Shown here: in pieces, positions 11,501-22,593 of the stretch
Layout: each line of letters starts with the position of its first letter
Position numbering within the stretch: position 1 is the stretch's first letter
Assembly (NCBI RefSeq): GCF_000381545.1
Contig: NZ_KB906674.1
Location: 487,776 to 551,775, forward strand
Source of the DNA: Rhodonellum psychrophilum GCM71 = DSM 17998
GTDB taxonomy: Bacteria; Bacteroidota; Bacteroidia; Cytophagales; Cyclobacteriaceae
DNA: 64,000 nucleotides
Direction of reading: 5' to 3'
Notes under the pieces: generated by a model
The model's database searches: none
The model's input: only the letters and a program-made list of their open reading frames with translations
Told to the model about the DNA's origin: nothing
Position numbers and translations under genes: made by a program

Positions 11501-12895
11501 TTGAGATGGATCCAAACGACCAGCAAAGATGGCAGCGATGTTGCCATTGTCATGGGAAGATCGGGTGAGATCAAAATCAACGATGCCAAAACAGGCAAGA
11601 CATTGGTTTCCAATCACGTCCCCTATGGTGCACTCTTGAATGTAAAAGATGGTCAAAAAATAGCCAAGGGAGATTCATTGTGTACTTGGGATCCATATAA
11701 TGCCGTCATTCTTTCAGAATACGATGGTAAAGTGGAGTTTGATTCAATCATCCAAGGTATCACTTTCAAGGAAGTTGCCGATGATCAAACGGGTTATCGT
11801 GAAAAGGTAATCATTGACACAAAAGATAAAACCAAGAACCCTGCCGTGGTGATCAATTATGGTGAGGATCTTAAAGCATACAATATTCCGGTAGGAGCTC
11901 ACCTTGCTGTTGAAGAAGGAGAGACTGTGAAATCCGGTCAAATCCTTGTGAAAATACCAAGATCTGTTGGTAAGACAAGAGATATTACCGGAGGTCTTCC
12001 AAGAGTTACGGAATTGTTCGAAGCCAGAAACCCATCCAATCCGGCTGTGGTTTCAGAAATCGACGGTGTAGTGACTTATGGCGGTATCAAAAGGGGTAAC
12101 AGGGAAATCTTTATTGAATCTAAGGATGGTGTAAAAAAGAGATACATGGTATCACTTTCCAAGCATATTCTTGTTCAGGAAAACGATTTTATCAGAGCGG
12201 GTGAACCACTTTCGGATGGTGCCATCACGCCAAACGATATCCTTTCCATCAAAGGCCCAACGGCTGTTCAGGAATATCTTGTGAATGAAATCCAAGAAGT
12301 TTACCGTCTTCAAGGTGTGAAAATCAATGATAAACACATTGAGGTGATTGTAAGCCAAATGATGCAAAAAGTTGAAATACTTGATGCAGGTGACACAGGA
12401 TTCCTTCAAGGTCAGATTGTTGATAAGTGGGCCTTTAGACAGGAGAATGATAGCATTTTGGATAAAAAGGTGGTTATGGAAGTAGGAGATTCTTCTACCT
12501 TGAAGCCAGGAATGATCCTTTCTTCCAGAAGATTAAGGGACGAAAACTCCAGCCTGAAGCGAAAAGATCTGAAACTTGTGCAGGTAAGAGATGCAGAAAC
12601 GGCAGTTTCCAAGCCTACATTGCAAGGGATCACAGCAGCATCATTGGGTACCGAAAGCTTTATTTCAGCGGCTTCCTTCCAGGAAACAACCAAAGTATTA
12701 AGTGAAGCGGCGATCCGTGGGAAGCGTGACGAATTGTTGGGATTGAAAGAAAACGTGATCGTTGGTCACCTTATCCCTGCAGGAACGGGTCAACGTCCAT
12801 TCCAAAAAATAATAGTGGGCTCTTTGGAGGAGTATGAAAGATTATCCAGTGAGAAGGAGAGATCTATCAAAAAATCGAAAGAGGCAGTAAAGTAA
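8585..12895 (+). CDS. rpoC: DNA-directed RNA polymerase subunit beta'
   Basis: Catalytic beta' subunit. The 1436 residues include the N-terminal zinc site (CHCGKYKR ... CDRCGV, about residues 61-82), the magnesium-binding NADFDGDQM motif (near 475-483), the bridge helix and trigger loop, and a second zinc site ([13 protein letters not shown]). It follows rpoB after 48 bases that contain a short GGGCCTATAAAGCCC hairpin without a T tract. A strong terminator follows the gene. Confidence 0.99.
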   Translation: MAFRKNKKLNNDFSRVTISLASPESILDSSHGEVTQPETINYRTYKPEMGGLFCERIFGPVKDWECHCGKYKRIRYKGIICDRCGVEVTEKKVRRERMGHIELVVPVAHIWYFKSLPNKIGYLLGLPTKKLDQIVYYERYAVVQAGIKGEDGIQYLDFLTEDEYLDIMDKLPKENQMLDDADPNKFIAKMGAEVIEMLLSRLDLDDLSYSLRHQAATDTSQQRKAEALKRLKVVEAFRDARTRIENRPEWMVVRMVPVIPPELRPLVPLDGGRFATSDLNDLYRRVIIRNNRLKRLIDIKAPEVILRNEKRMLQEAVDSLFDNSRKVNAVRSDGNRALKSLSDMLKGKQGRFRQNLLGKRVDYSGRSVIVVGPELKLHECGLPKNMAAELFKPFIIRKLIERGIVKTVKSAKKIVDRKDPVVWDILENVLKGHPILLNRAPTLHRLGIQAFQPKLIEGKAIQLHPLVCTAFNADFDGDQMAVHVPLGHEAILEASTLMLSSHNILNPANGAPITVPSQDMVLGLYYVTKGKRSTPDEIVLGEGMTFYGQEEVIIALNEGQVSLHAFIKCKVMVREDNGDRVEKIIETVAGRLIFNQFVPEEVGYVNELLTKKKLQQIISEIVKICGIAKTVHFLDDIKHLGFQMAYEGGLSMGLNDVIIPEEKDVLIDKAKGDVDQVWNNYLMGLITDNERYNQVIDIWTRTNSNLTNILMKQMEEDNQGFNAIYMMMHSGARGSREQIRQLGGMRGLMAKPQKNLQGSVGEIIENPILSNFKEGLDVLEYFISTHGARKGLADTALKTADAGYLTRRLVDVAQDMIISEDDCGTLRGLIVQPLKDNDEIVEPLSERIVGRVSVHDVYDPVSEELLITAGIEISDEVAKKVDESTIEEVEIRSVLTCETRRGVCAKCYGRNLATGRMVQNGESVGVIAAQSIGEPGTQLTLRTFHVGGTASNISVEASINAKFEGVIEFEEELRWIQTTSKDGSDVAIVMGRSGEIKINDAKTGKTLVSNHVPYGALLNVKDGQKIAKGDSLCTWDPYNAVILSEYDGKVEFDSIIQGITFKEVADDQTGYREKVIIDTKDKTKNPAVVINYGEDLKAYNIPVGAHLAVEEGETVKSGQILVKIPRSVGKTRDITGGLPRVTELFEARNPSNPAVVSEIDGVVTYGGIKRGNREIFIESKDGVKKRYMVSLSKHILVQENDFIRAGEPLSDGAITPNDILSIKGPTAVQEYLVNEIQEVYRLQGVKINDKHIEVIVSQMMQKVEILDAGDTGFLQGQIVDKWAFRQENDSILDKKVVMEVGDSSTLKPGMILSSRRLRDENSSLKRKDLKLVQVRDAETAVSKPTLQGITAASLGTESFISAASFQETTKVLSEAAIRGKRDELLGLKENVIVGHLIPAGTGQRPFQKIIVGSLEEYERLSSEKERSIKKSKEAVK

Positions 12896-12915
12896 TAAAC
12901 AATTGATTTTACCCT

Positions 12916-12947
12916 AAAAAGGCCTGTATCATTACAGGCCTTTTTTT
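12916..12947 (+). terminator. Rho-independent terminator after rpoC
   Basis: A 13-bp stem (12916-12928 with 12933-12945) around a TCAT loop, ending in a run of seven T. It closes the beta-operon 12 bases before the DUF3467 start, so that gene probably depends on read-through or a promoter I could not identify. Confidence 0.9.
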
Positions 12948-12959
12948 AATCAAATAATC

Positions 12960-13289
12960 ATGGAAGACGATAAAACACCAAAATCCATCCCGGATCAACA
13001 GATTAATATCGAGTTGTCAGAAGAAATTGCGGAAGGAATTTATTCTAATCTGGCCATGATTGCCCATTCCAACTCTGAGTTTGTAGTTGATTTTATCAGA
13101 CTGATGCCTGGAGTGCCGAAGGCAAAAGTGAAATCACGGATAATCATGACTCCTGATCATGCCAAAAGATTGTTGGCTGCTTTGAAAGACAATATCGAAA
13201 AGTACGAAAATGCTTTTGGGAAGATCAACAATGGAGGAGGGGTGCCTCAGTTTCCAGTTAATTTTGGAGGAAGACCAGGCGAAGCATAA
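12960..13289 (+). CDS. DUF3467 family protein
   Basis: A 109-residue soluble protein without signal peptide or membrane segment. The segment EEIAEGIYSNLAMIAHSNSE, followed by FVVDFIRLMPG and the TPDHAKRLL motif, matches the DUF3467 family as I remember it. That family is widespread in Bacteroidota and commonly lies next to rpoC; its function is not known. The C-terminus is Gly/Pro-rich. The short gap after the rpoC terminator suggests linkage to RNA polymerase expression, but a role in transcription is only an inference from position. Confidence 0.85.
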   Translation: MEDDKTPKSIPDQQINIELSEEIAEGIYSNLAMIAHSNSEFVVDFIRLMPGVPKAKVKSRIIMTPDHAKRLLAALKDNIEKYENAFGKINNGGGVPQFPVNFGGRPGEA

Positions 13290-13434
13290 TTGGAAAAACC
13301 TATTGAGGAATGTTGAGATTACAAAATGTCAACATTTTGATGAATCGGTTTTTGTAATGTAATAATGAGTAGGGATTGGGGAGAGGATTAATGAAAAGTC
13401 AGTGAAGACTTAATTTAAAATATAACATCTTAAT

Positions 13435-13465
13435 TTTGTTTGTTTTACCGATTTGTTTACCTTTG
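13435..13465 (+). promoter_or_regulatory. promoter of rpsL-rpsG-fusA-rpsJ operon
   Basis: TTTG at 13435-13438, exactly 19 bases, then TACCTTTG at 13458-13465, followed by GCAGTCC. This is a full consensus Bacteroidota promoter 55 bases before rpsL. Confidence 0.88.
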
Positions 13466-13520
13466 CAGTCCAAAATTCACAAGTTTAAAGAAGTAAGGAA
13501 AAACTAAATTTTAACAGTTA

Positions 13521-13931
13521 ATGCCTACTATACAACAGTTAGTACGAAAAGGTAGAAAAACCCTTGAGACCAAATCCAAGTCTAGAGCTTTGGATGCGTG
13601 CCCTCAGCGTAGGGGAGTGTGTACCAGAGTGTACACTACCACGCCCAAGAAACCAAACTCAGCGATGAGAAAAGTGGCCAGGGTAAGATTGACAAATGGA
13701 AAAGAAGTGAATGCTTACATTCCAGGAGAAGGACATAATTTGCAGGAACACTCTATTGTTTTGATTAGAGGTGGCCGTGTGAAAGATCTTCCGGGTGTGC
13801 GTTATCACATCATCAGAGGTGCACTTGATACTGCAGGAGTTAAAGACCGTAAACAAGGTCGTTCCAAGTATGGTGCTAAAAGACCGAAGGCTGGCAAAGG
13901 TGGCGCAGCAGCTCCGGCAAAGAAAAAATAA
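13521..13931 (+). CDS. rpsL: 30S ribosomal protein S12
   Basis: Decoding-centre protein and target of streptomycin-resistance mutations. The 136 residues exceed the ~124 of E. coli because of a C-terminal Lys/Ala/Gly tail, common in this phylum. The key lysines are present in TPKKPNSA (K43/K44) and in [11 protein letters not shown] (K88), so the sequence predicts a streptomycin-sensitive ribosome. It is first gene of the str-type operon. Confidence 0.99.
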   Translation: MPTIQQLVRKGRKTLETKSKSRALDACPQRRGVCTRVYTTTPKKPNSAMRKVARVRLTNGKEVNAYIPGEGHNLQEHSIVLIRGGRVKDLPGVRYHIIRGALDTAGVKDRKQGRSKYGAKRPKAGKGGAAAPAKKK

Positions 13932-13955
13932 TTTAAATATTACACATTCAAAGAA

Positions 13956-14423
13956 ATGAGAAAAGCGAAACCAAAAAAGAGATATATTCTTCCTGATCCG
14001 AAGTTTAATGATACTTTGGTAACAAAGTTTGTGAACTGTCTGATGGTCGATGGGAAGAAGAGTATTGCTTATAGGATTTTCTACGATGCAGTTGCAAAAG
14101 TAGAAACCAAGGTAGGTGAGAACGGTCTTGAGGTTTGGAAGAAGGCGCTTAACAATATTACTCCATCTGTAGAGGTGAAGAGTCGTAGAGTTGGTGGTGC
14201 TACATTCCAGGTGCCAATGGAAGTTAGACCTGAAAGAAAAGTATCCCTTGGAATCAAGTGGATGATTACTTACGCCAGAAGAAGGGGTGAGAAGACAATG
14301 ATGGACAGACTAGCTGGTGAAATCATCGCCGCAGCGAAAGGCGAAGGTGCCGGAGTGAAGAAGAAAGATGATACGCACAGAATGGCAGAAGCCAACAAAG
14401 CATTCTCACACTTTAGATTTTAA
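13956..14423 (+). CDS. rpsG: 30S ribosomal protein S7
   Basis: Primary binding protein of the 16S 3' major domain at the head of the 30S subunit, contacting the E-site tRNA. The 155 residues are full length. It starts 24 bases after rpsL and ends 5 bases before fusA. In other bacteria S7 represses the str operon; the rpsL-rpsG gap here is too short to identify such a site with confidence. Confidence 0.99.
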   Translation: MRKAKPKKRYILPDPKFNDTLVTKFVNCLMVDGKKSIAYRIFYDAVAKVETKVGENGLEVWKKALNNITPSVEVKSRRVGGATFQVPMEVRPERKVSLGIKWMITYARRRGEKTMMDRLAGEIIAAAKGEGAGVKKKDDTHRMAEANKAFSHFRF

Positions 14424-14428
14424 TTATA

Positions 14429-16573
14429 ATGGCTAAAGATTTAAAGTTCCTAAGAAATATTGGTATCATGGCTCACATTGATGCCGGAAAGACCACCACT
14501 TCAGAACGTATTCTTTATTATACAGGTATATCCCACAAAATAGGAGAGGTCCATGATGGAGCCGCTACTATGGATTGGATGGAACAAGAGCAGGAAAGAG
14601 GGATTACCATCACTTCTGCTGCCACAACCACCAAATGGAAATATCCAACAGATCAAGGAGTTGCGCTTCCTAGCAGTAAAGAATATCAGATCAATTTGAT
14701 CGATACTCCAGGTCACGTTGACTTTACTGTTGAAGTTGAACGTTCTCTGAGAGTACTTGATGGAGCTGTTGCATTGTTTTGCGCAGTATCCGGAGTGGAA
14801 CCACAATCCGAAACGGTCTGGAGACAAGCCGATAAATATGGTGTTCCAAGAATCTGTTTTGTCAACAAAATGGACAGAGCAGGTGCTGATTTCTTTAAAG
14901 CGATATTGGAAATCAAAGAAAAATTAGGTGCTAAACCTGTTCCTCTTCAAATCCCAATCGGAGCCGAAGATACTTTTAAGGGTGTTGTTGACTTAATTAC
15001 CAACCAAGCAATTGTTTGGAACGAAGAAGATCAGGGAATGACTTATAAAGTCATTGAAATTCCTGAGGACCTTCAAGAAGTTGTTGCCGAATACAGACAA
15101 AACCTGATTGAGCAAGTAGCAGCATATGATGACGCTTTGATGGAGAAATTCTTCGAAGACGAAAACTCAATCACCAAAGAAGAAATGATGGCTGCTATTA
15201 GAAAAGCGGTAATCAACATGGATTTTTCTCCGGTACTTTGTGGGTCTGCGTTCAAAAACAAAGGTGTACAAGCTTTGCTAGATGCAGTTATCGCTTACTT
15301 GCCTTCTCCAATGGATCTTCCTCCAGTAAAAGGATTGGATCCGGATACAGAAGAAGAGATCATCAGAAATCCAGACAGCAAAGAGCCATTCGCAGCATTG
15401 GCTTTTAAAATCGCAACAGATCCATTCGTGGGTAGACTTGCATTTATGCGTGTATATTCAGGAACATTGGACTCTGGTTCTTATGTATTCAACACAAGGA
15501 CAAGTAAAAAAGAAAGAATTTCCCGTCTGATGCAGATGCACTCCAACAAGCAAAACCCAATCGATAGGGTTGAAGCTGGTGACATTTGTGCCGGTGTAGG
15601 ATTTAAGGATATCAAAACAGGGGATACCCTTTGTGATGAGAAAAACAAAATCGTCCTTGAGACCATGACTTTCCCAGAACCGGTTATCGGATATGCAATT
15701 GAGCCAAAAACTCAAGCGGATGTTGATAAATTGGGAATGGCGATTGCCAAATTGGTGGAAGAGGATCCAACCCTTCACGTCCATACAGATCAAGAGACTG
15801 GTCAAACTATCCTTAGGGGTATGGGTGAACTTCACCTCGAGATCATCATCGATAGGATGAGAAGAGAGTTTAAGGTTGAGATCAATCAAGGTGCTCCCCA
15901 AGTTGCTTATAAAGAAGCTTTGTTTGCTAAAGTTGAACACAAAGAAGTGTTTAAAAAACAAACAGGTGGTAAAGGTAAGTTTGCCGACATCGTTTTTGAA
16001 CTTGGTCCAAAAGATCCAGATCCAGAAACAGGTGAAATCAAAGGCGGATTGGATTTCGTGAATGGAATCGTTGGTGGTGTTATTCCAAAGGAATTTATCC
16101 CGGCTATCCAAAAAGGTTTCCAAGAGTCTATGAAAAATGGTCCTCTTGCAGGATACCCGATCGAATCCATGAAAGTGAGATTGTTCCACGGATCATTCCA
16201 CGACGTCGATTCCGATGCACTTGCATTTGAATTGGCTGCAAGAATTGGTTTCAAGGAAGCAGCAAGGAAATGTAAGCCACAACTTTTGGAGCCAATCATG
16301 GCTGTTGAGGTAGTGACTCCAGACGAATTCACCGGTCCAGTTACAGGTGATTTGAATAGAAGAAGGGGATTGATGAAAGGTATGGATACAAAAGGAAATG
16401 CTACCGTGGTGAAAGCCAGTGTGCCACTTTCCGAATTGTTTGGATACGTGACGGACTTGAGGACTATTACTTCAGGAAGAGCCGCAGCCTCCCTTACCTT
16501 CTCACATTATGAGCCTATTCCTAATAATATTGCCGAAGGTGTAATAGCCAAGGTTAAAGGAGAGAAATCTTAA
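14429..16573 (+). CDS. fusA: elongation factor G
   Basis: GTPase driving tRNA-mRNA translocation. The 714 residues span domains I-V. The G motifs are AHIDAGKT at 15-22, RGIT at 57-60, DTPGH at 92-96 and NKMD at 146-149. It sits between rpsG and rpsJ. In proteobacteria tuf would follow, but here rpsJ does, 12 bases later. This is the canonical str-operon EF-G, not an obvious FusA2 paralogue. Confidence 0.99.
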   Translation: MAKDLKFLRNIGIMAHIDAGKTTTSERILYYTGISHKIGEVHDGAATMDWMEQEQERGITITSAATTTKWKYPTDQGVALPSSKEYQINLIDTPGHVDFTVEVERSLRVLDGAVALFCAVSGVEPQSETVWRQADKYGVPRICFVNKMDRAGADFFKAILEIKEKLGAKPVPLQIPIGAEDTFKGVVDLITNQAIVWNEEDQGMTYKVIEIPEDLQEVVAEYRQNLIEQVAAYDDALMEKFFEDENSITKEEMMAAIRKAVINMDFSPVLCGSAFKNKGVQALLDAVIAYLPSPMDLPPVKGLDPDTEEEIIRNPDSKEPFAALAFKIATDPFVGRLAFMRVYSGTLDSGSYVFNTRTSKKERISRLMQMHSNKQNPIDRVEAGDICAGVGFKDIKTGDTLCDEKNKIVLETMTFPEPVIGYAIEPKTQADVDKLGMAIAKLVEEDPTLHVHTDQETGQTILRGMGELHLEIIIDRMRREFKVEINQGAPQVAYKEALFAKVEHKEVFKKQTGGKGKFADIVFELGPKDPDPETGEIKGGLDFVNGIVGGVIPKEFIPAIQKGFQESMKNGPLAGYPIESMKVRLFHGSFHDVDSDALAFELAARIGFKEAARKCKPQLLEPIMAVEVVTPDEFTGPVTGDLNRRRGLMKGMDTKGNATVVKASVPLSELFGYVTDLRTITSGRAAASLTFSHYEPIPNNIAEGVIAKVKGEKS

Positions 16574-16585
16574 ATTTACGCCAAG

Positions 16586-16891
16586 ATGAATCAAAAAATA
16601 AGAATAAAACTGAAATCTTACGATCATAGCCTGGTGGACAAGTCATCAGAGAAGATTGTAAAAGCGGTAAAAGCAACTGGCGCGATTGTCGTTGGTCCAA
16701 TTCCGCTTCCAACCAAGAAAGAAAAATTTACAGTTTTGAAATCCCCACACGTGAATAAAAAAGCAAGGGACCAATTTCAACTTTGTACCTATAAAAGATT
16801 GGTGGATATTTATTCCAACAGTTCAAAAACTGTGGATGCCTTGATGAAAATCGAGCTTCCAAGTGGAGTGGACGTTGAAATCAAAGTCTGA
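16586..16891 (+). CDS. rpsJ: 30S ribosomal protein S10
   Basis: S10 (also the NusE antitermination partner of NusB) has 101 residues with the expected [10 protein letters not shown] start, [15 protein letters not shown] loop and [12 protein letters not shown] segment. It is the last gene of the fusA operon. A terminator follows, and rplC has its own promoter, so S10 is uncoupled from the rest of the S10-type cluster. Confidence 0.99.
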   Translation: MNQKIRIKLKSYDHSLVDKSSEKIVKAVKATGAIVVGPIPLPTKKEKFTVLKSPHVNKKARDQFQLCTYKRLVDIYSNSSKTVDALMKIELPSGVDVEIKV

Positions 16892-16912
16892 TCCTTTTGG
16901 TTAATGGAATTG

Positions 16913-16947
16913 AAAAACCTGCATCCTCTTGGTGTAGGTTTTTCTTT
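16913..16947 (+). terminator. Rho-independent terminator after rpsJ
   Basis: An A-rich/T-rich stem (16913-16920 with 16936-16943) is extended inward by a further GC-containing helix with one G-T pair near the base and a small loop. TTTTTCTTTT follows. It separates the str-type operon from the rplC cluster. Confidence 0.8.
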
Positions 16948-17050
16948 TGCCAAAAGTATAAGTTTGAAACATTGAAGAGTTTGAAAATCCCAAAAAGGGA
17001 GAGATTCTAAAATGTTTTTTCGTAAATAATTGAAAATATTATAGTTGGGG

Positions 17051-17081
17051 TTTGTAACGTGGATATAAATTCCTAACTTTG
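17051..17081 (+). promoter_or_regulatory. promoter of the rplC ribosomal cluster
   Basis: TTTG at 17051-17054, a 19-base spacer, and TAACTTTG at 17074-17081 followed by GCAGTCC, the same start-site context as at rpsL. The leader to the rplC ATG is about 60 bases. Confidence 0.88.
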
Positions 17082-17144
17082 CAGTCCTTAAAAAGGGGCA
17101 CAAGTTTATAAACTCTTGTGTTTAATTGTATTATATATCAGAAG

Positions 17145-17777
17145 ATGTCTGGAATAATAGGAAGAAAAGTAGGAATGACTAGCATTTTTAGTGCCGATGG
17201 ACGTAACGTCGCATGCACGCTAATAGAAGCTGGTCCTTGCGTAGTGACGCAAGTAAAAAATGTAGAATCAGATGGGTACAACGCAGTTCAGTTGGCTTAT
17301 GGTGAGCGTAAAGAAAAAAATACGCCAAGACCATTGATCGGCCATTTCAAAAAAGCCGGTACTACGCCAAAAAAGAAGGTTGTTGAATTCAGAGATTTTA
17401 GAATCGAATTCGAAGGTCAAGTAGATCTTGGGAAAACCGTAAAAGCGGATGAGGTATTCATTGAAGGAGACTTCTTGGATGCGATTGGAACTTCCAAAGG
17501 AAAAGGTTTCCAAGGTGTTGTAAAGCGTCATGGTTTTGCTGGAGTAGGTGGTGCTACCCACGGTCAGCACAACAGAGCGAGACATCCTGGTTCCATTGGT
17601 GCATGTTCTTGGCCTTCCAGAGTATTCAAAGGAATGCGTATGGCAGGTAGAACTGGTGGTGACAGAGTAAAGGTGATCAACCTTAGAGTACTTAAAATTT
17701 ACCCAGAAAAGAACTTGATCTTGGTAAGTGGCTCTGTCCCTGGTCCAAAAAATTCTTTCGTTATTCTAGAGAAGTAA
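17145..17777 (+). CDS. rplC: 50S ribosomal protein L3
   Basis: Early assembly protein whose loop reaches the peptidyl-transferase centre. With the ATG at 17145 it is 210 residues and starts [12 protein letters not shown]. The frame is open 9 codons further upstream, but those residues are not part of the family. The conserved [16 protein letters not shown] segment lies at about 142-157. It is the first gene of the cluster and is followed 4 bases later by rplD. Confidence 0.98.
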   Translation: MSGIIGRKVGMTSIFSADGRNVACTLIEAGPCVVTQVKNVESDGYNAVQLAYGERKEKNTPRPLIGHFKKAGTTPKKKVVEFRDFRIEFEGQVDLGKTVKADEVFIEGDFLDAIGTSKGKGFQGVVKRHGFAGVGGATHGQHNRARHPGSIGACSWPSRVFKGMRMAGRTGGDRVKVINLRVLKIYPEKNLILVSGSVPGPKNSFVILEK

Positions 17778-17781
17778 GAAA

Positions 17782-18411
17782 ATGGAATTAGCAGTAATAA
17801 AACATAACGGTGAAGACACAGGTAGAAAGATCACTCTTTCTGACGATATATTCGCGATCGAAACCAATGATCACGCAATCTACCTTGATGTAAAGCAATA
17901 TTTGGCCAACCAGAGACAGGGGACGCACAAATCCAAAGAGCGTAACGAAATCGCTGGATCCACCAAAAAGATCAAAAAGCAGAAAGGTACTGGAGGAGCA
18001 AGAGCAGGTTCCATCAAATCCCCGATATTTAGAGGAGGAGGAAGAGTTTTCGGTCCAAGACCGAGAGATTATTCTTTCAAACTCAATAAAAAATTGAAGC
18101 AGTTGGCCAGAAAATCAGCCCTGACTTACAAAGCAAAGGACAATAGTGTCATGATTTTGGAGAATGTTTCATTCGACAAGCCAAGCACCAAAGGATACAT
18201 TGCTTTATTAAATGGTCTTTCTTTATCAGGTGAAAAAACACTTTTGGTTCTTCCGGAACAAAACAAGAATGTTTACTTGTCAAGCAGGAATGTACCTAAG
18301 GCGAAAGTTGTCACTGTTAATGATGTAAATACTTACGAACTATTGCATGCTGATAAGCTTGTACTCTGTGAGGATTCTGTAAGTATGTTGGAAACCCTTT
18401 TATTAAAGTAA
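17782..18411 (+). CDS. rplD: 50S ribosomal protein L4
   Basis: Binds 23S domain I and lines the exit tunnel. The 209 residues include the tunnel loop with GTGGARAGSIKSPIFRGGG (about 71-89). Macrolide resistance in other species maps to this loop; nothing unusual is visible in it. In E. coli L4 represses the S10 operon, but no conserved leader target could be assigned here. Confidence 0.98.
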   Translation: MELAVIKHNGEDTGRKITLSDDIFAIETNDHAIYLDVKQYLANQRQGTHKSKERNEIAGSTKKIKKQKGTGGARAGSIKSPIFRGGGRVFGPRPRDYSFKLNKKLKQLARKSALTYKAKDNSVMILENVSFDKPSTKGYIALLNGLSLSGEKTLLVLPEQNKNVYLSSRNVPKAKVVTVNDVNTYELLHADKLVLCEDSVSMLETLLLK

Positions 18412-18415
18412 GAAA

Positions 18416-18703
18416 ATGGATATACTTAAAAAGCCTTTGATTACGGAAAAGATTTCTGCAATGAACGAACAGGGAGTCTATGGGTTCGTGGTTGAAAGAA
18501 CAGCAAAAAAGCCAGAAATCAAAAATGCCGTAGAAAAAATGTTTGGTGTGAAAGTAGTGGCCGTAAGGACCATGCGTTATGCTGCAAAGCATAAGACAAG
18601 ATACACCAAAGCAAAAGTTGTTTCCGGTTACACCAATGCTTTCAAGAAAGCGATTGTACAGGTAGCGGAAGGTGAAGTAATTGATTTTTACGGAGAAATT
18701 TAA
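18416..18703 (+). CDS. rplW: 50S ribosomal protein L23
   Basis: Protein at the tunnel exit and docking site for trigger factor and SRP. The 95 residues begin MDILKKPLITEKISA, with the family's PLITEK motif. It lies 4 bases after rplD and 13 before rplB. Confidence 0.98.
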   Translation: MDILKKPLITEKISAMNEQGVYGFVVERTAKKPEIKNAVEKMFGVKVVAVRTMRYAAKHKTRYTKAKVVSGYTNAFKKAIVQVAEGEVIDFYGEI

Positions 18704-18716
18704 TTGAATCAGAATC

Positions 18717-19541
18717 ATGGCAGTTAAAAAATTAAAACCTGTAACCCCAGGAACCAGATTTAGAGTTGCTCCGGTATTTGATGAGATTACAGCATCAAAA
18801 CCAGAAAAGTCTCTATTGGCACCTTTGAAAAAATCAGGTGGTAGAAATAATGTCGGTAAAATGACCGTCCGTTACGTGGGCGGTGGACATAAAAGAAGAC
18901 TTAGAATCGTTGATTTTAAAAGAACAAAGTACGGTATCCCTGCTGTAGTGAAGTCTATAGAGTATGATCCAAATAGGACCGCTCGTTTGGCTTTGTTGTA
19001 TTATGTGGATGGTGCAAAAGCATATATCATTGCCCCCGAAGGGTTGGAAGTTGGTCAGACCATCGTATCTGGCGAAATTGCTCCTCCTGAAGTTGGAAAT
19101 GCAATGCATTCAATCAATGTTCCTTTGGGTACGATTGTCCACAACATAGAGTTGAAGCCTGGTAGAGGTGGAGCTTTGGCCAGAAGTGCTGGTGGTTATG
19201 GTCAAATTGTAGCAAGAGAAGGTAAATATGTCACCATCAAATTGCCTTCCGGCGAAATGAGGTTGATTTTGGGTACTTGTATGGTAACTGTTGGAACTGT
19301 TTCCAATGGAGATCACATGAACGTGAGATTGGGTAAAGCCGGTAGAAATCGTTGGTTGGGAAGAAGACCAAGAACAAGGGGTGTAGCAATGAACCCTGTC
19401 GATCACCCTATGGGTGGTGGTGAAGGTCGTGCTTCAGGTGGTCAACCAAGATCAAGAACTGGTCTACTTTCCAAAGGAAAGAAAACCAGATCACCCAAGA
19501 AGTATTCAAATAAATTCATTATCAGCAAACGATCTAAATAA
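18717..19541 (+). CDS. rplB: 50S ribosomal protein L2
   Basis: Highly conserved protein needed for subunit association and peptidyl-transferase activity. The 274 residues hold the RNA-binding domain and the C-terminal [12 protein letters not shown] motif with the conserved histidine near residue 230. Two bases separate it from rpsS. Confidence 0.99.
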   Translation: MAVKKLKPVTPGTRFRVAPVFDEITASKPEKSLLAPLKKSGGRNNVGKMTVRYVGGGHKRRLRIVDFKRTKYGIPAVVKSIEYDPNRTARLALLYYVDGAKAYIIAPEGLEVGQTIVSGEIAPPEVGNAMHSINVPLGTIVHNIELKPGRGGALARSAGGYGQIVAREGKYVTIKLPSGEMRLILGTCMVTVGTVSNGDHMNVRLGKAGRNRWLGRRPRTRGVAMNPVDHPMGGGEGRASGGQPRSRTGLLSKGKKTRSPKKYSNKFIISKRSK

Positions 19542-19543
19542 TT

Positions 19544-19822
19544 ATGGCACGTTCATTAAAGAAAGGTCCTTATATAGAGCATCACTTATTGAAAAAAGTC
19601 GATGTGATGAACGAATCTGGAAAAAAATCAGTCATCAAGACTTGGTCAAGAAGATCTATGATTTCTCCGGATTTTGTAAGCAATACCTTCGCTGTTCATA
19701 ATGGCAATAAATTTATCCCGGTTTTCGTAACGGACAATATGGTCGGTCACAAACTTGGTGAATTTGCACCAACAAGGAACTTTAGAGGTCACGTTGCCAA
19801 AAAAGACAAAGGAAAGAGATAA
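19544..19822 (+). CDS. rpsS: 30S ribosomal protein S19
   Basis: Head protein paired with S13. It has 92 residues with [16 protein letters not shown] at the N-terminus and the conserved [15 protein letters not shown] segment near the C-terminus. It is packed 2 bases from its neighbours on both sides. Confidence 0.99.
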   Translation: MARSLKKGPYIEHHLLKKVDVMNESGKKSVIKTWSRRSMISPDFVSNTFAVHNGNKFIPVFVTDNMVGHKLGEFAPTRNFRGHVAKKDKGKR

Positions 19823-19824
19823 TC

Positions 19825-20214
19825 ATGGAAGCGATAGCAAGATTAAATAACGTTCCTACTTCTCCGCGAAAAATGCGGTTGGTAGTAGACCTCATCAGAG
19901 GCAAAAAGGTTGGATATGCCTTGAGCATATTGAAATTCACACCCAATCATGCTGCCATTAGAGTAGAAAAGCTTCTTCTTTCGGCTGTGGCCAACTGGCA
20001 AGCTAAGAATCCTGATGAAAAGCTTGAGGATGCTGATCTATATATCAAAACTATTCAAGTAGATGGTGGTCGTATGTTGAAAAGACTGAGACCAGCACCG
20101 CAGGGTAGAGCACATAGAATCCGTAAAAGATCAAATCATGTAACATTGGTTGTTGATAATATCAAGACTCCTGTTACCGCTGATACAATAGAAACAAAAG
20201 AAAATTCTAATTAA
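19825..20214 (+). CDS. rplV: 50S ribosomal protein L22
   Basis: Tunnel-lining protein with a long beta-hairpin. It has 129 residues. The [17 protein letters not shown] segment (about 13-29) and the hairpin region [19 protein letters not shown] (about 77-95) are both normal. A short Thr/Glu-rich C-terminal tail is lineage-specific. Confidence 0.98.
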   Translation: MEAIARLNNVPTSPRKMRLVVDLIRGKKVGYALSILKFTPNHAAIRVEKLLLSAVANWQAKNPDEKLEDADLYIKTIQVDGGRMLKRLRPAPQGRAHRIRKRSNHVTLVVDNIKTPVTADTIETKENSN

Positions 20215-20223
20215 GAATAGACT

Positions 20224-20958
20224 ATGGGACAAAAAGTAAACCCTATTGGTTTTAGACTTGGAATAGTCAAAGGTTGGGATTCGAATTGGTATGGTGGTAA
20301 GGATTTTGCTGAGAAGCTTTACGAAGATCAGCAAATCAGAAAATATGTCAACGCCAGAATTCCAAAAGGAGGTATTTCAAAAATAATCATTGAAAGAACG
20401 CTTAAAAGAATCACGCTAACCATCCATACTGCCCGTCCGGGTGTTGTGATTGGTAAAGGTGGTGCTGAAGTAGATAAACTTAAGGAAGAGCTCAAAAAGC
20501 TAACCAACAAGGATGTTCAAATCAATATATTTGAAATAAAGCGACCTGAAATGGATGCTAAATTGGTAGGCGAATCTATAGCGCAACAGCTTCAGGCTCG
20601 AATATCATTTAGAAGAGCGATGAAGCAATCCATCGCAGCTACCATGAGAGTGGGTGCTGAAGGTATAAAAGTGAAACTTTCCGGACGACTGGGAGGTGCT
20701 GAAATGGCGAGATCTGAAATGTACAAAGAAGGTAGAATTCCTCTACATACTTTGAGAGCAGATATCGATTATGCTATTTCTGAAGCTCATACTATCTATG
20801 GTATCATTGGTATCAAAGTTTGGATCTTCAAAGGTGAAGTATATGGTAAAAGAGATTTATCTCCAAACCAAGGTGCGACCAATGATCCAAAAGCCAGTGC
20901 AACCAGGGGTAATAAGAGAAGAGAAGGCGGCCCAAAAAGAAGAAAGAGAAACCCCTAA
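20224..20958 (+). CDS. rpsC: 30S ribosomal protein S3
   Basis: Forms part of the mRNA entry channel and helicase. The 244 residues start [12 protein letters not shown], contain the KH-domain motif [17 protein letters not shown] and end in a basic tail (GPKRRKRNP) slightly longer than in E. coli. Confidence 0.99.
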   Translation: MGQKVNPIGFRLGIVKGWDSNWYGGKDFAEKLYEDQQIRKYVNARIPKGGISKIIIERTLKRITLTIHTARPGVVIGKGGAEVDKLKEELKKLTNKDVQINIFEIKRPEMDAKLVGESIAQQLQARISFRRAMKQSIAATMRVGAEGIKVKLSGRLGGAEMARSEMYKEGRIPLHTLRADIDYAISEAHTIYGIIGIKVWIFKGEVYGKRDLSPNQGATNDPKASATRGNKRREGGPKRRKRNP

Positions 20959-20980
20959 TTTTCACCCTAAGTGAGAAATC

Positions 20981-21400
20981 ATGTTACAGCCAAAGAGAAC
21001 TAAATATAGAAAAATGCACAAGGGGAGAGTCAAAGGCTTGGCGCAAAGAGGGCATACGCTTTCTTTCGGCAACTTTGGTGTCAAATCCCTTGAAGCTGGT
21101 TGGATTACATCCCGTCAGATAGAAGCAGCTCGTATCGCGATGACCAGAGCGATGAAAAGAGAAGGTCAAGTATGGATAAGGATTTTCCCTGACAAGCCTA
21201 TCACCAAAAAACCTGCAGAGGTTCGTATGGGTAAGGGTAAAGGAGCTCCGGAATATTGGGTTGCGGTTATCAAACCAGGAACAATCCTTTTTGAAGCCAC
21301 TGGCGTCAGTATGGAAACTGCACAGGAAGCTTTGAGATTGGCTCAACAGAAGCTTCCCGTCAGTACAAGATTTGTAGTACGTAGAGACTACGTAGGATAA
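20981..21400 (+). CDS. rplP: 50S ribosomal protein L16
   Basis: Late-assembly protein near the A site and L11 stalk base. It has 139 residues starting [16 protein letters not shown], with the conserved [15 protein letters not shown] segment near 77-91. Confidence 0.99.
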   Translation: MLQPKRTKYRKMHKGRVKGLAQRGHTLSFGNFGVKSLEAGWITSRQIEAARIAMTRAMKREGQVWIRIFPDKPITKKPAEVRMGKGKGAPEYWVAVIKPGTILFEATGVSMETAQEALRLAQQKLPVSTRFVVRRDYVG

Positions 21401-21408
21401 TAGAAACT

Positions 21409-21603
21409 ATGAAAAACTCAGAAATCAGATCACTTTCAGAAAGTGAAATCAGTGAGCGGATTGTAGCTGAGCAAAGCAATTTGACTAAATTACGTTTTGC
21501 CCATGCCATTTCTCCAATAGAGAATCCCAATAAAATAAGAGAGACAAAGTTGTTGGTCGCAAGATTGAAAACAACCTTGAGCGCCAAACAATTAGCTAAA
21601 TAA
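21409..21603 (+). CDS. rpmC: 50S ribosomal protein L29
   Basis: Small two-helix protein beside L23 at the tunnel exit. It has 64 residues, with the conserved LTKLRFAHA core helix (FNLRFQ-like in other phyla). Encoded between rplP and rpsQ as in nearly all bacteria. Confidence 0.96.
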   Translation: MKNSEIRSLSESEISERIVAEQSNLTKLRFAHAISPIENPNKIRETKLLVARLKTTLSAKQLAK

Positions 21604-21611
21604 GAATTAAG

Positions 21612-21875
21612 ATGGCTACTACTGAGAGAAATCTACGGAAAGAAAGAATAGGAAAAGTAGTTAGCAACAAGATGGAGAAATCCGCTACTGTTGCCGTGGA
21701 GAGAAGGGTAAAACACCCTATCTACGGTAAGTTTGTTGCAAAGACTACCAAATTTATGGTTCATGACGAGAACAACGAGTGTCACCCAGGTGACCTTGTA
21801 AAGATTAGTGAGACTCGTCCGCTGAGTAAGAATAAGCGTTGGAGATTAGTAGAAATAATAGAAAAGGCTAAATAA
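21612..21875 (+). CDS. rpsQ: 30S ribosomal protein S17
   Basis: Early 16S-binding OB-fold protein. The 87 residues include the family motifs [23 protein letters not shown] and [13 protein letters not shown]. Two bases precede rplN. Confidence 0.99.
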   Translation: MATTERNLRKERIGKVVSNKMEKSATVAVERRVKHPIYGKFVAKTTKFMVHDENNECHPGDLVKISETRPLSKNKRWRLVEIIEKAK

Positions 21876-21877
21876 TC

Positions 21878-22246
21878 ATGATACAACAAGAATCCAGACT
21901 AAGCGTAGCGGATAATTCGGGTGCCAAAGAGGTGCTTGTGATCCGTGTATTGGGAGGAACCAAGAAAAGATATGCTTCTATTGGTGATAAAGTTGTAGTA
22001 ACTGTAAAATCAGCTATTTCTTCCAGCAGCATGAAAAAAGGTACCGTTTCAAAAGCGGTTATCGTGAGAACTAGGAAAGAAATTAGAAGAAAAGACGGTT
22101 CATATATCCGATTTGAAGATAATGCAGCAGTTCTTTTGAATAACAATGACGAGCCTAGAGGTACACGTATCTTTGGTCCAGTTGCTAGGGAATTGAGAGA
22201 AAAGCAGTTTATGAAAATTGTGTCTTTAGCCCCAGAAGTATTGTAA
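21878..22246 (+). CDS. rplN: 50S ribosomal protein L14
   Basis: Interface protein that contacts 16S helix 14 and L19. It has 122 residues beginning [19 protein letters not shown], the standard family N-terminus. It is 2 bases from rplX. Confidence 0.99.
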   Translation: MIQQESRLSVADNSGAKEVLVIRVLGGTKKRYASIGDKVVVTVKSAISSSSMKKGTVSKAVIVRTRKEIRRKDGSYIRFEDNAAVLLNNNDEPRGTRIFGPVARELREKQFMKIVSLAPEVL

Positions 22247-22248
22247 TC

Positions 22249-22593
22249 ATGGAAAGAAAATTCAATAAGCAACCAAAATTGCATATCAAAACTGGCGATA
22301 CAGTAAAAATTATCGCCGGTGATGATAATGGAAAAACGGGAAAAGTTCAATCAGTGAACTTAGAAAAAAGGAAAGCTATCGTGGAAGGGATCAATATGGT
22401 CACCAAACACGTGAAGCCTACTGCTACAAGTCCTCAAGGTGGAATCGAGAAGAAAGAAGCCGCTATTCATCTAAGTAACCTTATGCTTGTAGATCCAAAA
22501 ACTGGTGAAGCGACTAGGACTGGAAGAAAGCCGGGCGAAAATGGTAAATTAGTTAGGTATTCTAAGAAAACTGGGGAGGTAATCAATGGCTAA
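22249..22593 (+). CDS. rplX: 50S ribosomal protein L24
   Basis: Assembly initiator of the 50S subunit. The 114 residues have an N-terminal KOW motif ([18 protein letters not shown], about 16-33). Its last 8 bases overlap the rplE start, the clearest translational-coupling overlap in the cluster. Confidence 0.98.
   Translation: MERKFNKQPKLHIKTGDTVKIIAGDDNGKTGKVQSVNLEKRKAIVEGINMVTKHVKPTATSPQGGIEKKEAAIHLSNLMLVDPKTGEATRTGRKPGENGKLVRYSKKTGEVING

Noticed and set aside
15458..16189. Long minus-strand frame inside fusA
   Set aside because: It lies antisense to a complete EF-G gene; long antisense frames are expected under its codon bias.
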